A stretch of DNA of 64,000 nucleotides from Arcobacter sp. LA11 (GCF_001895145.1 NZ_BDIR01000012.1:18122-82121), one strand, 5' to 3'; positions 47,664 through 58,172 are shown, counted from the first letter of the stretch. Notes: a model not told the origin generated them from the sequence alone. Translations and numbers: made by a program.

Positions 47664-48695
47664 ATGTTATTAGATAAGGTAATCGGTGTATTCTCAAATG
47701 ATATGGCAATAGACCTTGGAACTGCAAATACAATCGTTTCTGTAAAAGGAAAAGGTATTATAATTAACGAACCATCAGTTGTAGCAGTTCAAAATGATAG
47801 ATATGGAAAAGATAAAATTTTAGCAGTTGGACAAGAAGCTAAACAAATGATTGGAAAAACTCCTTTAAATATTACAGCTGTTAGACCAATGAAAGATGGA
47901 GTTATTGCTGACTTTGAAATGACTGAAAGAATGATTAGATATTTCATTGAAAAAGCACACGCTAGAAAATCTTTTATCAGACCTAGAATCATTATTTGTA
48001 TTCCTTATGGTATTACACAAGTTGAAAGAAAAGCTGTTAAAGAATCTGCTCTTAGTGCAGGTGCTAGAGAAGTATTCTTAGTAGAAGAACCAATGGCAGC
48101 TGCTATTGGAGCAGGAATTCCAGTATCTGACCCTTCTGGTTATGTTGTAGTTGATATTGGTGGTGGGACTACTGAGATTGGTGTTACATCACTTGGTGGA
48201 CTTGTTCTTTCTAAATCAATCAAAGTTGCTGGAGATAGATTTGATAAAGCAATTATTGATTATGTAAGACAAAATTATAACCTATATATTGGTGAAAGAA
48301 CTGCTGAAAATATCAAAATTGAAATAGGAACTGCAATCAAACAAGATTCAGAACTTAAAATCAAAGTAAAAGGTAGAGATAACTCTGGATTACTTTCAAC
48401 TATTGAACTTGGAAGTGAAGGGGTTAGAACAGCAATCAAAGAGCCACTAAGAGAAATCGTTTCAGCTGTAAGATCAGTACTAGAAGAGATGCCACCTGAT
48501 TTAGCAGGTGATGTTGTTGACAATGGTGTAATCCTAACAGGTGGAGGAGCATTAATTAGAGGTTTAGATAAATACCTTGCAGATATTATCAAACTTCCAG
48601 TAAGAGTTGCTGATGAGCCACTATTAGCTGTTGCATATGGAACAAGCAATGTATTAGATCAGGAAGCCTTATTAAAATTAATCACTAATGAATAA
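47664..48695 (+). CDS. mreB: Rod-shape-determining protein MreB
   Basis: A 343-residue actin-like filament protein directing cell-wall elongation. ATP-binding motifs are visible: IDLGTANTIV (phosphate 1), VVVDIGGGTTEIGV (phosphate 2) and LTGGGALIRGLD (adenosine). Full length. It overlaps mreC by eight bases. Confidence 0.97.
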   Translation: MLLDKVIGVFSNDMAIDLGTANTIVSVKGKGIIINEPSVVAVQNDRYGKDKILAVGQEAKQMIGKTPLNITAVRPMKDGVIADFEMTERMIRYFIEKAHARKSFIRPRIIICIPYGITQVERKAVKESALSAGAREVFLVEEPMAAAIGAGIPVSDPSGYVVVDIGGGTTEIGVTSLGGLVLSKSIKVAGDRFDKAIIDYVRQNYNLYIGERTAENIKIEIGTAIKQDSELKIKVKGRDNSGLLSTIELGSEGVRTAIKEPLREIVSAVRSVLEEMPPDLAGDVVDNGVILTGGGALIRGLDKYLADIIKLPVRVADEPLLAVAYGTSNVLDQEALLKLITNE

Positions 48696-49521
48696 ATTTC
48701 TATTCTTTCTTCTTTTTCTTGCAGTTACTTTAGGTTATCTTTTCGATTTAGACCAAGTAATTGCAAGAAATTTCAATCCTTTTAATGGTATAAAACAATT
48801 TTATGTAGAAACTATAGTATCTGTACAGACTAAGACGGAAAGATACTTCAATCAAACAACACAAATTGAAAGTTTACAAAAAGAGAATGAAGAGTTAAAA
48901 AACTATAAATTACAATATCTTAATTCTAAAAATAAATTAGATAATCTATTAGATACTTTAGATGCCCCAAACTCAACCACAGAACAAATAAAATTTACTA
49001 GAGTTTTATCATATGTAAACTTTGATAACTTTACAAAAGTTTGGTTAGATTTAGAAAAAAAAGACAACTCTATCTTAGGAGTAATTTCTCAAGAATTTGC
49101 AGCAGGAATTGTAGTAAATCAAGATGGAAAAGCAAAAGCACTTTTAAATGGAAATGAAAAATGTAATTACTCTATATTTATTGGTGAAAACAAAGCCCCT
49201 GGAATAATCCATGCTACAAAAGATAGACAAAATCTTGTAGCAAAATATATTCCTATTTGGTTTGATATCAAAGAAGGTGATGAAGTTATAACCTCAGGTA
49301 TGGATAATATATTTTTTGAAGGTTTAAAAGTTGGGAAAGTAATATCAATCAAGAAAAAACAAGATATTCAAGAAGCTATAATAACCCCTTATGCAAAAGT
49401 ATTAAAACAAAAATCTTTTTTCGTATATAAGAAAATCCAAAATAAAAAAATAAAAGTAAAAAACTTAGTAATCAAAGATACAAAAAAAGAAGAAGACTCT
49501 AAAAAGAAACCTACAAAATAG
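48688..49521 (+). CDS. mreC: Rod-shape-determining protein MreC
   Basis: A 277-residue bitopic protein with a membrane helix at residues ~3-20, a coiled coil (residues ~48-85, TQIESLQKENEELKNYK) and a beta-barrel periplasmic domain (INQDGKAKALL region to GDEVITSGMDNIFFEGLKVGKV). It links MreB to the wall synthesis enzymes. The C-terminal ~30 residues are very lysine-rich. No mreD follows; the 3' end overlaps a convergent GMC gene by 11 bases. Confidence 0.92.
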   Translation: MNKFLFFLLFLAVTLGYLFDLDQVIARNFNPFNGIKQFYVETIVSVQTKTERYFNQTTQIESLQKENEELKNYKLQYLNSKNKLDNLLDTLDAPNSTTEQIKFTRVLSYVNFDNFTKVWLDLEKKDNSILGVISQEFAAGIVVNQDGKAKALLNGNEKCNYSIFIGENKAPGIIHATKDRQNLVAKYIPIWFDIKEGDEVITSGMDNIFFEGLKVGKVISIKKKQDIQEAIITPYAKVLKQKSFFVYKKIQNKKIKVKNLVIKDTKKEEDSKKKPTK

Positions 49522-51154
49522 TTTTTATATAATCAGCCACTCTAAATGAATTTGCATAAATAGTCCACGTATGTGGTACGCTACCACCTGTTGGCATAAA
49601 ACTTCCATCTGTTACAAATAAGTTTTTCAAATCATGACTCTGACAATATTTATTTAATACAGAAGTTTTTGGATTATCACCAAATCTACAACCACCTGCT
49701 TGTAAATTTTGAGAAGGCAAAGGTGAAATATTTGCATCAATATTTTTTGCACCCATCTGTTTTAAAACTTTCATAGCTTTTTTTGCTAAAAATTTCCCAA
49801 CTTTTACATCTTGTTTATGGGCACCAATTCTTATATTTGCAACAGGAACACCATATTTATCTTTATACTTTTCATCTATACTTACAAAACAATCATCATT
49901 TGGCATCCAATCTGTAAAAACTTCGAAAGTAAGAACTCTTTTTTTGGTAAAATTTTCATGAAGTTTATCTTGTAAAGCTTTTCCATAAAGTAGATTTCCA
50001 TTATCATCACGTTTTAAGCTATTTGCACGCCTTATTGGGTTTGCATGTTCAAATAAAAAGTCAACTGTTCCACCTTTAAAATCATTAGTATAATACCAAT
50101 CTTTTAGTGCTCTATTTACAAAAAAACCTTGTGTAAATAGTTCTTCTTTTGTTAAATTTGATTCATCAAATTCACCACTTCCAATTCCTCCACCAGTAAA
50201 GACCATATTTCGTCCTACTTGATTTGAAGAATTTGCCAAACCATTTGGATAAAACTTATTCTTAGAGTTTAAAAGAAGTCTTGAACTCTCAACTGCTTGA
50301 GCTGCCATAACAAAAAGCTTCGCTTCAACTTCTTTTTTAGTGCCCTCTTTTGTAAAATAATAAGCTTTTGTAACCTCATCTTTTGAACTATCAAGTTTAT
50401 ATACAAATGCTTCAGCTTTAATTGTAAGATTTCCCGTTTGTAAAGCATCAACTAAAAGTGAAGCTCGTGAACTTCCCTTTGCACCACTAGAACAAGCATA
50501 GCTCCCACAATAGTTTGAATAATAACAGGGGTTTCTTTTATCTTTTGCAGTTGATATTATTGCTCTTGGAACTTTATAAGAAGTATATTTTAAATTTTTA
50601 CAACTCTTATCAAAAAGATTTACAATAGGATGTTCTTCTAAAGCAGGATAAGCATACTCCTTTGTGCTTCTTGGTTCATGGTGTTTATATTCTGTAATAC
50701 TTCCTGAAACCCCTACTCTAGACTCTACTTTTGTATAATAAGGCTCCATATCTTCATATGAGATTGGCCAATCTTCTATGTTTGCACCTTCAACTTTTCC
50801 ATATACTGTTTTTAATTTAAAATCATTAGGTTTTAATCTATGAAAATATCCACTCATAAAGTTTGATGAGCCACCTAAAATATTTCCATTCCAAAAACTC
50901 CATCCAGTTTCATAGGTAGGAAACTTATACCACTTACCATCAATTTTTTCTTCAATAACATGATATTCATCTTTTAATTTTGGAGTTACAATATAACGTC
51001 TAACAAAGGCAATCTCATCTTTAGAAAAGTCTTTCTCACTATAAATAGCACCCTTTTCTAAAATAAGAACTTTTTTTCCTGCCTTTGTTAACTCATATGC
51101 AATTGGGCCAGCTCCTGCTCCACTTCCTATAATACAAATATCATATTTCATCAT
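49511..51154 (-). CDS. GMC oxidoreductase, gluconate 2-dehydrogenase large-subunit type
   Basis: A 547-residue FAD enzyme. The Rossmann motif IIGSGAGAGPIAYEL is at the N-terminus, GNILGGSSNFMSGYF follows, and the C-terminal block DGSFMPTGGSVPHTW carries the catalytic His. It has no signal peptide of its own. With the Tat-signal subunit next to it, it corresponds to the Cj0414/Cj0415 gluconate dehydrogenase of Campylobacter jejuni, feeding electrons to the respiratory chain. The substrate here is inferred and other sugar acids are possible. A cytochrome subunit is not encoded nearby. Confidence 0.85.
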   Translation of the reverse strand: MMKYDICIIGSGAGAGPIAYELTKAGKKVLILEKGAIYSEKDFSKDEIAFVRRYIVTPKLKDEYHVIEEKIDGKWYKFPTYETGWSFWNGNILGGSSNFMSGYFHRLKPNDFKLKTVYGKVEGANIEDWPISYEDMEPYYTKVESRVGVSGSITEYKHHEPRSTKEYAYPALEEHPIVNLFDKSCKNLKYTSYKVPRAIISTAKDKRNPCYYSNYCGSYACSSGAKGSSRASLLVDALQTGNLTIKAEAFVYKLDSSKDEVTKAYYFTKEGTKKEVEAKLFVMAAQAVESSRLLLNSKNKFYPNGLANSSNQVGRNMVFTGGGIGSGEFDESNLTKEELFTQGFFVNRALKDWYYTNDFKGGTVDFLFEHANPIRRANSLKRDDNGNLLYGKALQDKLHENFTKKRVLTFEVFTDWMPNDDCFVSIDEKYKDKYGVPVANIRIGAHKQDVKVGKFLAKKAMKVLKQMGAKNIDANISPLPSQNLQAGGCRFGDNPKTSVLNKYCQSHDLKNLFVTDGSFMPTGGSVPHTWTIYANSFRVADYIKTIL

Positions 51155-51642
51155 ACTACTTTTGCATACTTATATTTTGGTTGAGGACGACCAGTTTGAT
51201 GATTCAAACTCTTCCAAGCTATTTCATTTTTATTTCCACCATAAATAGGATCGCTTAACATTGCTTCTATTCCATAATATACAAGTCTAGTAAGCCACTC
51301 TTGTCCATATTCACTATTATTTGTTCGTTCTATTATATTTTCTTTTTGTTCTTGGGTACTTTTTAAGAAGTTTGGAAAAGAGTCATTAAAATCAAGAGCA
51401 CCTTGTAAAATATACTCCCTATCATCCATATCAAAAGATTTATATTTTGAATTTATTTGTAAATAAGAAGTTGCGTTAAACTCTTTTGCACTAGGCATTG
51501 TCTTAGTTTTTGGGAAAAGAATATCAAAGACATTATCAATGATTAACCAAGAGAGAGTATTATCAGCTTTAAATTCTTGTGAGTTTAAAACAGTACTAGC
51601 TCCTAAAATAGAACTTGTAACTATAAATTCACGTCTTTTCAT
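51151..51642 (-). CDS. Gluconate 2-dehydrogenase subunit 3-family protein
   Basis: A 163-residue small subunit with a twin-arginine signal (KRREFIVTSSILGAST). The family escorts the cofactor-bound large subunit to the periplasm through the Tat route. Conserved blocks include LFPKTKTMPSAKEF and GAMLSDPIYGGN. It overlaps the GMC gene by four bases, so the two are translated together. Homologous in position to Cj0414. Confidence 0.85.
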   Translation of the reverse strand: MKRREFIVTSSILGASTVLNSQEFKADNTLSWLIIDNVFDILFPKTKTMPSAKEFNATSYLQINSKYKSFDMDDREYILQGALDFNDSFPNFLKSTQEQKENIIERTNNSEYGQEWLTRLVYYGIEAMLSDPIYGGNKNEIAWKSLNHQTGRPQPKYKYAKVV

Positions 51643-51733
51643 ACTTATTAAACCTCATCTCATTATTTCATATACTTTATATATAAACTTATATTTAAAA
51701 CTAATAAACTGATTAAAACTCTATATTCTAATA

Positions 51734-52564
51734 TTACAAATACATAGAAGAAAGACTTATATTTTTTTTAGCTTCTCTCTCTTTAGTAGGTAACACATCC
51801 AAACTTGGCCAATTGCCATCAATCAAACACTTAGCATAGGGTTTACACATCTTTGCTTCATTCATAGCATCAACAGAAGCTTGATAATCATATATTAATC
51901 TATGCCAGCTTATTTCAATCCCTTGCACAGTTGTATCTAGAATCATATACCAACCATCAGGAGTAGCATCATTTGCAGGCATACCAATTACTCCAGCATT
52001 TAGCCAATAACCATTTTCCAATTCTTGTCCAAATGGAATACCACAATGACCACCTATAATTACATCACTTGATACTTGTTCTAACTGCTCTTGTTTACAA
52101 TTAATATCACTACTTGCAAAAACAAACTCGTTGATACTTTCAACAGAACCATGCACCACATGAAATTGTTTATTTGCTAGGCTAAAATGCAATTGCCGAG
52201 GTAATAATCCCATCCACTTTTTATGGGAAAGAGGTACATGTTTATTTGCATAATTGTACCATTCAATAGATAATAAGGAACACGCACTATTTTTATCAAA
52301 TCCACAACCACAGTCATCTGAATTTGCTGATAAAGATTCTTCACAGTTGCCCATAACTACATGACAACCCCAATCTTGAATCAAGTTAACAGTTTCTTCT
52401 GGCTGAGCACAATAAGCAACTAAATCACCTGTACAAATCACACGATCAGAAGTAATATTACGAGCATCTGCAATAGCTTTTATTGCTTTTGTTGCAGCAA
52501 AATTGCTATAAGGTCCACCAAATACTAGTAAAGGAGCTTGCAGTTCACCTAAATCTTTAATCAT
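51734..52564 (-). CDS. Metallophosphoesterase-family protein with a diverged first motif
   Basis: A 276-residue calcineurin-like phosphoesterase. Where the family has D-x-H, this protein has FGGPYSNFAATKAI, without the Asp and His; the later motifs CTGDLVAYC, VMGNCEES, VVHGS and GGHCGIPFG are recognisable but also changed (GNC for GNH, GHCG for GHTH). Cys clusters such as CGCGF may stabilise the fold or bind metal. It overlaps the symporter gene by eight bases, so the pair forms one unit. The substrate is unknown, and reduced or altered metal chemistry is likely. Confidence 0.75.
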   Translation of the reverse strand: MIKDLGELQAPLLVFGGPYSNFAATKAIKAIADARNITSDRVICTGDLVAYCAQPEETVNLIQDWGCHVVMGNCEESLSANSDDCGCGFDKNSACSLLSIEWYNYANKHVPLSHKKWMGLLPRQLHFSLANKQFHVVHGSVESINEFVFASSDINCKQEQLEQVSSDVIIGGHCGIPFGQELENGYWLNAGVIGMPANDATPDGWYMILDTTVQGIEISWHRLIYDYQASVDAMNEAKMCKPYAKCLIDGNWPSLDVLPTKEREAKKNISLSSMYL

Positions 52565-53948
52565 TTGATACCTTTGCAGGAGAAGCTTGAAGTTGTTTTT
52601 GACTTAATTTACCAATAAAGAATAGTAAACAACCTCCAATCATTACAACAATACAAATCCACAATAACTTGGTATATTTATGTACATCACCTAGTAAAGC
52701 CGTATGCCCTGATGATTCTGTAAAATACAATATCGCACCAGTAATTGCCAAGATAAAACTACCTAAATAGCTCCAAACTGGAATATCTCGATTATTGCCC
52801 CATAGACTAAAAAATATTACCGGAATAAGATACATAGAAGCAGTTCCACTTACTGCTACAGCACTAAATAAGTCTTTATTTCCAAGAAATACCATAGCTA
52901 AACCTAAAAGCATAAAAACTGTCATTACAATTCTTCCATTACGAATATTTACTTCCATAAAACGCATATCAATTACTATCATTTTTGCTGAACTTGTCAA
53001 AGTACTATCCAATGTTGACATGGCAGAAATAACTAAAGAAGCACTAAATAAGAACATCGGTATTTCACCTAATAACCTACTAAGTGCTTGATTCATATTT
53101 TCACCATCAAAGGCATTAGCTCCTGCAATGATACCCAATGAACCAAAGGTAATAATACATATAGTACTAATCCAACCAGCATGTAAAAAACTACGTTTAG
53201 TTGTTTCACGATCAGCAAGAAAACCACGATCCATCATCACAGGGTCATGCATTGGATAACTCCAAACTTGAAGTAAAGCAACAATTAATAAAATAGGACC
53301 TGGTTCAGAAATATCAAAAGGTTTAAAAGTAAGAATATCAGTAGTAAAGTGACCTTCTCCTACAACTAAAAATACAAGTATTACTAGCACAGCTAAAAAG
53401 ATAAGCATCTGATAGAAATCAGTACGTAATGAAGCTTGCAAGCCTCCTAACATTGAATACACTAATGTAACTAGGGCTAAGCCTACAACTGCTAAGGTAT
53501 ATGCTTGTGAACCTGCAACACCAAAAAGAATACCAATAACCAATAGGTTAGCAAATACTTCACTAATCAAACGAATACCAATTACAAAGTTATAACAACG
53601 TGTACCCCAAGAACCAAAACGGTCAAATAAAAAAGATTGAACACTATCATAACCATGCTCAAAACGTAAATTATCAATAATTTTACCACCTGTAAGAAAG
53701 GATAAATAATATGCAGCATAAGCAAGTGTTCCCCAAATACCATAATAAAATCCTAAAATAGCAGCATTTAATAAAGACCGTGCAAAAATCCAAGTTGTTA
53801 CTTGAGAAAAGATTAGAGTCAATAAACCAGGAGCAAGACCTTGGGCATTTTTACCTTTGAAAAAACTATTTTCATGAGTTACACGACGAGATATAAAAAT
53901 TGAGAATAATGCAAGAGTAGATACTAAAATAGCTAACCATATTTCCAT
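52557..53948 (-). CDS. Sodium:solute symporter family transporter
   Basis: A 463-residue permease of the SSS (LeuT-fold) family with about 12-13 helices. The conserved core (FARSLLNAAILGFYYGIWG, GGKIIDNLRFEHGYDSVQSF and the SAMSTLDSTLTSSAKM sodium-site block) is visible in parts. The substrate cannot be assigned. It has its own promoter and is translationally joined to the phosphoesterase, which may process the imported solute or sense it. Confidence 0.85.
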   Translation of the reverse strand: MEIWLAILVSTLALFSIFISRRVTHENSFFKGKNAQGLAPGLLTLIFSQVTTWIFARSLLNAAILGFYYGIWGTLAYAAYYLSFLTGGKIIDNLRFEHGYDSVQSFLFDRFGSWGTRCYNFVIGIRLISEVFANLLVIGILFGVAGSQAYTLAVVGLALVTLVYSMLGGLQASLRTDFYQMLIFLAVLVILVFLVVGEGHFTTDILTFKPFDISEPGPILLIVALLQVWSYPMHDPVMMDRGFLADRETTKRSFLHAGWISTICIITFGSLGIIAGANAFDGENMNQALSRLLGEIPMFLFSASLVISAMSTLDSTLTSSAKMIVIDMRFMEVNIRNGRIVMTVFMLLGLAMVFLGNKDLFSAVAVSGTASMYLIPVIFFSLWGNNRDIPVWSYLGSFILAITGAILYFTESSGHTALLGDVHKYTKLLWICIVVMIGGCLLFFIGKLSQKQLQASPAKVSND

Positions 53949-53978
53949 TCAAAAATTCCTTTTTTGATTTTTCAAACT

Positions 53979-54007
53979 ATAATAAAAATATGTTTAGTTA
54001 TTGTAAA
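53979..54007 (-). promoter_or_regulatory. Promoter of the symporter-phosphoesterase unit
   Basis: On the minus strand TTTACA (54002-54007), a 17-base spacer, then TATTAT (53979-53984), about 31 bases before the ATG. An AAAAGGA ribosome site lies between. It sits just past the ribE stop, so the pair need not depend on ribE transcription. Confidence 0.55.
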
Positions 54008-54027
54008 GTAATATTAAAAACCCTTGA

Positions 54028-54645
54028 CTAGTAACTATAAAGTGCTTTATCTACCTTATCCCAAGTTAGATTGTCTTCACTTTTTTGTCCTTTAAACATA
54101 TTGTAAACATATCTAGCAAACATATCAGTTTCTAGATTTACTTTAGTACCTACTTTGTATCTTTTAAAAAGTGTATTTTCTATAGTATGAGGAATAATTG
54201 TAAGTCTAAAAGAGTCTTTCATCACCTCATTTACAGTTAATGAAACTCCATCAATAGTAACACTTCCTTTAGGAATAATATATTTAGAATATTCACTTGG
54301 CAAAGAAATAAAAAAATCTGTAGAATTTCCACTGTTTTTTATACTTGTGATTGTTCCTAAACAATCTACATGTCCTTGAACAATATGTCCTTCAAATCTA
54401 TCACCCATCATCATTGCAGGTTCAATATGAACTTTTCCTCTATAATTTTCCATTGCAAGTATTTTTTGTGACTCAGGAGATAATTCTACAGTAAAAGTAT
54501 CACTTGTAAATCTAACTACTGTAAGACAAGCACCATTAACAGCAATAGAGTCTCCAAGCTTTGGTGAGTATTTAGCTTTTAAAGTTAAAAAGCTATTTTT
54601 TAAGCTTAAAACCTCAGCCATTTCACGAATTAATCCAGTAAACAC
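54028..54645 (-). CDS. ribE: Riboflavin synthase, alpha chain
   Basis: A 205-residue trimeric riboflavin synthase converting two lumazines to riboflavin. Two lumazine-binding repeats are visible: the first begins MFTGLIREMAEV and contains GDSIAVNGACLTV, the second contains GHIVQGHVDCLG and KGSVTIDGVSLTVNEV. Single gene, divergent from mnmG, with no FMN riboswitch seen upstream. Confidence 0.95.
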   Translation of the reverse strand: MFTGLIREMAEVLSLKNSFLTLKAKYSPKLGDSIAVNGACLTVVRFTSDTFTVELSPESQKILAMENYRGKVHIEPAMMMGDRFEGHIVQGHVDCLGTITSIKNSGNSTDFFISLPSEYSKYIIPKGSVTIDGVSLTVNEVMKDSFRLTIIPHTIENTLFKRYKVGTKVNLETDMFARYVYNMFKGQKSEDNLTWDKVDKALYSY

Positions 54646-54663
54646 ATAAATCCTTTAGCAAAA

Positions 54664-54744
54664 TTGTAGTAAAGTTCGAAATATTTGGTATAATACCGAA
54701 AAATTATTGAGAAGCTAATTTTTACACTTTCCAAAAGATATAAT
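54664..54744. promoter_or_regulatory. Divergent ribE/mnmG promoter region
   Basis: GGTATAATACC (about 54687-54697) is a palindrome containing a TATAAT on the plus strand and a TATTAT on the minus strand; TTGTAG lies 19 bases upstream on the plus strand. A second plus-strand TATAAT is at 54739-54744. Either could serve mnmG and the first could also serve ribE. Confidence 0.35.
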
Positions 54745-54815
54745 CAAATTTTCAAAAACTTTTCAATATACAAAAAAAAGAAATAGCCAATAGGCTAATA
54801 ATAGATAGGATAATT

Positions 54816-56684
54816 ATGAGTTATGATATTATCGTTGTAGGTGGAGGACACGCAGGAATTGAAGCCTCTTTAGCTGCAGCAAGAATGGGTAAAAAAACCC
54901 TACTTATTACAATGTTAGTTGAGCAAATTGGAGCTGCTTCATGTAACCCAGCTATTGGTGGACTCGCAAAAGGTCACTTAGTACGTGAACTTGATGCAAT
55001 TGGTGGAGAAATGGGACTTTGTACTGATGCAACTGGTATTCAATTTAGAATATTAAATGCAAGTAAAGGTGCAGCAGTTCAAGGAAGTCGTGCTCAAATT
55101 GATATGGACAAATACAGAGAGTATATGAGAAAAGTTTGTCATAATACTCCAAATTTAGAAGTATATCAAGATGAAGTAACTACTCTACTAGTAAAAGATG
55201 TCAATGAAGTTTATGGAGTAAATACTAAACTTGGTGAAGTTTTTGAAGCTAAAAAAGTAATCATTACTACTGGTACTTTCATGAGAGGACTTATTCACAT
55301 AGGTGAAAATACTTATGATGCAGGACGTGCTTGGGAATTACCATCTTCAACATTATCAATACAATTAAAAGAGCTAGGTTTAAATGTAGGAAGACTAAAA
55401 ACAGGAACACCTGCAAGAATAGATTCAAACTCTATGAACTTTGATTTAATGGAAGCTCATGGTGGAGATGAAAAACCAACTCCATTCTCTTTTAGAACAG
55501 ATAAATCAAACTTCAACCCAAAACAATACCCATGTTATATAACATATACAAATCTTGGAACTCATGGAACTATCACATCAAACTTTGATAGAGCTCCTCT
55601 TTTTACAGGTCAAATTCAAGGAAGTGGGCCTAGATACTGTCCAAGTATTGAAGATAAGGTAAATAGATTTGCTGAGAGAGAAAGACATCAATTGTTCCTA
55701 GAACCACAAACTGAAATGTGTACAGAATACTATATAAATGGTCTTTCTACTTCTTTACCTATTGATGTTCAAAAAGAAATGATTCATTCAATTCAAGGTC
55801 TAGAAAATGCAAAAATCATAAGATATGGATATGCTATTGAGTATGACTATGTAGACCCAACAGAGTTAAAACACACTCTTGAAACTAAAAAAATCAAAAA
55901 CCTTTATAATGCAGGTCAAATAAATGCAACAACTGGTTATGAAGAAGCTGCTTCTCAAGGTTTTATGGCAGGGATTAATGCAGCACTTGCAATTGATAAA
56001 AAAGAACCATTTATCCTAAGACGAGATGAAGCTTATATTGGTGTATTAATAGATGATTTAGTTACAAAAGGAACAAATGAACCATATAGAATGTTCACTT
56101 CTCGTGCTGAATATAGACTTCTTTTAAGAGAAGAAAATGCTGATTTAAGACTAACAAAATATGGTCATGACTTAGGATTAATTGATGATGAGCAAATGTC
56201 AAAAGTTGAATTTAAAAGAAAAACCTTAAAAGATGCAACTGAGTATATGGCAGAAGAATGGTTTACATCTAAAAAAGAAAATCTTGAATTGCTTGACTCT
56301 TTAGGTGAAGATAAAATTAGAGATAGAGTTAAACTTATTGATATTATTGGAAGAAATACTGTTACAACTGAAAAGTTTGATAAAATCATTCCAAGTTTAG
56401 CCAATACAGATGATTATTTAAAAGAACAAATCATCATAGAAGCTAAATATTATAGATATATTAAAAAACAACAAAAACAAATTGAAAAAATGAAAAAAAT
56501 GCTTCAAATGAAAATCCCTGAAAACTTTGATTACAAAGTTATCCCAGGATTATCAAATGAAGTAGTTGAGAAATTAGAGAAATTTAATCCACCAACACTT
56601 TTTAATGCAAGTGAAATATCTGGAATTACACCTTCTGCAATTGATATTATTCATATGTATATAAATGTAAAAAATAAGAAATAA
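54816..56684 (+). CDS. mnmG: tRNA uridine 5-carboxymethylaminomethyl modification enzyme MnmG
   Basis: A 622-residue FAD-dependent enzyme (GidA) that, with MnmE, modifies the wobble uridine of several tRNAs. [18 protein letters not shown] is the FAD-binding motif; [28 protein letters not shown] and the C-terminal [15 protein letters not shown] are conserved. Full length. mnmE is not in the window. Confidence 0.97.
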   Translation: MSYDIIVVGGGHAGIEASLAAARMGKKTLLITMLVEQIGAASCNPAIGGLAKGHLVRELDAIGGEMGLCTDATGIQFRILNASKGAAVQGSRAQIDMDKYREYMRKVCHNTPNLEVYQDEVTTLLVKDVNEVYGVNTKLGEVFEAKKVIITTGTFMRGLIHIGENTYDAGRAWELPSSTLSIQLKELGLNVGRLKTGTPARIDSNSMNFDLMEAHGGDEKPTPFSFRTDKSNFNPKQYPCYITYTNLGTHGTITSNFDRAPLFTGQIQGSGPRYCPSIEDKVNRFAERERHQLFLEPQTEMCTEYYINGLSTSLPIDVQKEMIHSIQGLENAKIIRYGYAIEYDYVDPTELKHTLETKKIKNLYNAGQINATTGYEEAASQGFMAGINAALAIDKKEPFILRRDEAYIGVLIDDLVTKGTNEPYRMFTSRAEYRLLLREENADLRLTKYGHDLGLIDDEQMSKVEFKRKTLKDATEYMAEEWFTSKKENLELLDSLGEDKIRDRVKLIDIIGRNTVTTEKFDKIIPSLANTDDYLKEQIIIEAKYYRYIKKQQKQIEKMKKMLQMKIPENFDYKVIPGLSNEVVEKLEKFNPPTLFNASEISGITPSAIDIIHMYINVKNKK

Positions 56685-56772
56685 GCTTTTTCATAAGATA
56701 AACTTATAATAGCTTATGTTAATCATAAGCTTAGTTTATATATAATTTTAAAAAAAATGACAGGAATGTGAC

Positions 56773-58155
56773 ATGGAAGCTAAAAATAGCGCATTAAAAA
56801 AAACTTCATATAGAATAAAAAGATATTATGCTTATATTCTTGCAACAGTAATATCTTTATCAGTTCCATTTATAACTATCAATGGAAATCATTTATTTTT
56901 ACTATCATTTGATAAAAAACAATTTCATTTAATGGGTGTCGCATTTGATATGCAAGAGCTATATTTGATGCCGTTTTTATTAATGCTTCTATTCTTAGGA
57001 ATTTTTGCTGCAACTGCGCTTGGTGGTAGAGCTTGGTGTGGATGGGCCTGTCCCCAGACAATATTTAGAGTTGTATATAGAGATTTAATAGAATCAAAAC
57101 TATTAGGTCTAAGAAGAATTAAAAATAAACAAAAAGAACCAGATTGGAGTAAAGCAGAAAATGCTTCTAAAAAATTAGTCGCAATAATCATTTGGTCAGC
57201 CTTATCTTTAATAGCATCTGCAAACTTCATGTGGTATTTTGTTCCCCCAGAAGATTTTTTTGCCTATATGGAAAATCCTTCTGAACATATGCTTTTAATA
57301 GGTATAGTTTTATCTACAGCTGCATTTTTAATATATGATGTTGTTTGGCTAAAAGAAGATTTCTGTATTTATGTTTGTCCATATTCAAGAGTTCAATCAG
57401 TTTTATATGATGATGATACTTACCAAGCTATTTATTCTACAAATAGAGGTGGAAATATCTATAATGAAGATAAAGAAAAAATCATTTTTAAAGCAAAAGA
57501 TTTACCAGAACAAGCAAATGAGTGTACAACATGTGAGTCATGTGTAACTGTTTGTCCTACACATATTGATATTAGAAAAGGGATGCAATTAGAATGTATC
57601 AACTGTCTAGAATGTGTAGATGCCTGTACAACGGTAATGGGAAAACTAGGGAAAGATTCCCTTGTACAATGGTCAAGTACTAGTGCTATAGAACAAGGAA
57701 AGCCTACAAAACTTATTAGAAAAGCTACTATTATGTATGCGGTTTCATTAGTTTTAATTTTAGGACTTCTTTTTGTTATGGGTGGAAAAAAAGAGTACAT
57801 GCTTTTAAATGTAAATAAAACAACACAATTATATAAAATAAAAGAGAATAATCTAGTAGCAAATAACTTCTTATTCTTATTCCAAAATACAGATTCTAAG
57901 CCACATACATATGCTTTAGAAGTTGTAGATAATAATGATATAGAAATTGCTAGATTTAGACCATTTAAACTAAGCCCTAAGAAACTTGCTAAAAAAGTTG
58001 TAGTTTTACAAACTGATAAATTATTAGTAAATGATAAAACAAAAGATACACCTATTACTGTTACAATTAGAGCTTATGCAGTTGATGAACCTGAAAGAGT
58101 ACAAGTATTTAGAAAAGCAGTGTTTATCTTCCCAAGAGCAGATAAACTAAAATAG
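56773..58155 (+). CDS. ccoG: Cytochrome c oxidase accessory protein CcoG
   Basis: A 460-residue membrane ferredoxin-like protein involved in copper delivery to cbb3-type oxidase. It has a helix at ~20-40 and further helices, GRAWCGWACPQTIFR, two 4Fe-4S motifs (CTTCESCVTVCPTHID and CINCLECVDAC) and a C-terminal beta-sandwich domain. The cco structural genes are not in the window. It follows mnmG by 88 bases and ends at a strong terminator. Confidence 0.94.
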   Translation: MEAKNSALKKTSYRIKRYYAYILATVISLSVPFITINGNHLFLLSFDKKQFHLMGVAFDMQELYLMPFLLMLLFLGIFAATALGGRAWCGWACPQTIFRVVYRDLIESKLLGLRRIKNKQKEPDWSKAENASKKLVAIIIWSALSLIASANFMWYFVPPEDFFAYMENPSEHMLLIGIVLSTAAFLIYDVVWLKEDFCIYVCPYSRVQSVLYDDDTYQAIYSTNRGGNIYNEDKEKIIFKAKDLPEQANECTTCESCVTVCPTHIDIRKGMQLECINCLECVDACTTVMGKLGKDSLVQWSSTSAIEQGKPTKLIRKATIMYAVSLVLILGLLFVMGGKKEYMLLNVNKTTQLYKIKENNLVANNFLFLFQNTDSKPHTYALEVVDNNDIEIARFRPFKLSPKKLAKKVVVLQTDKLLVNDKTKDTPITVTIRAYAVDEPERVQVFRKAVFIFPRADKLK

Positions 58156-58172
58156 TATTTACTAATTGAACT

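Noticed and set aside
54785..54798. TAGCC-AATA-GGCTA hairpin before mnmG as a riboswitch
   Set aside because: Five base pairs only, with no further paired elements or known aptamer pattern.
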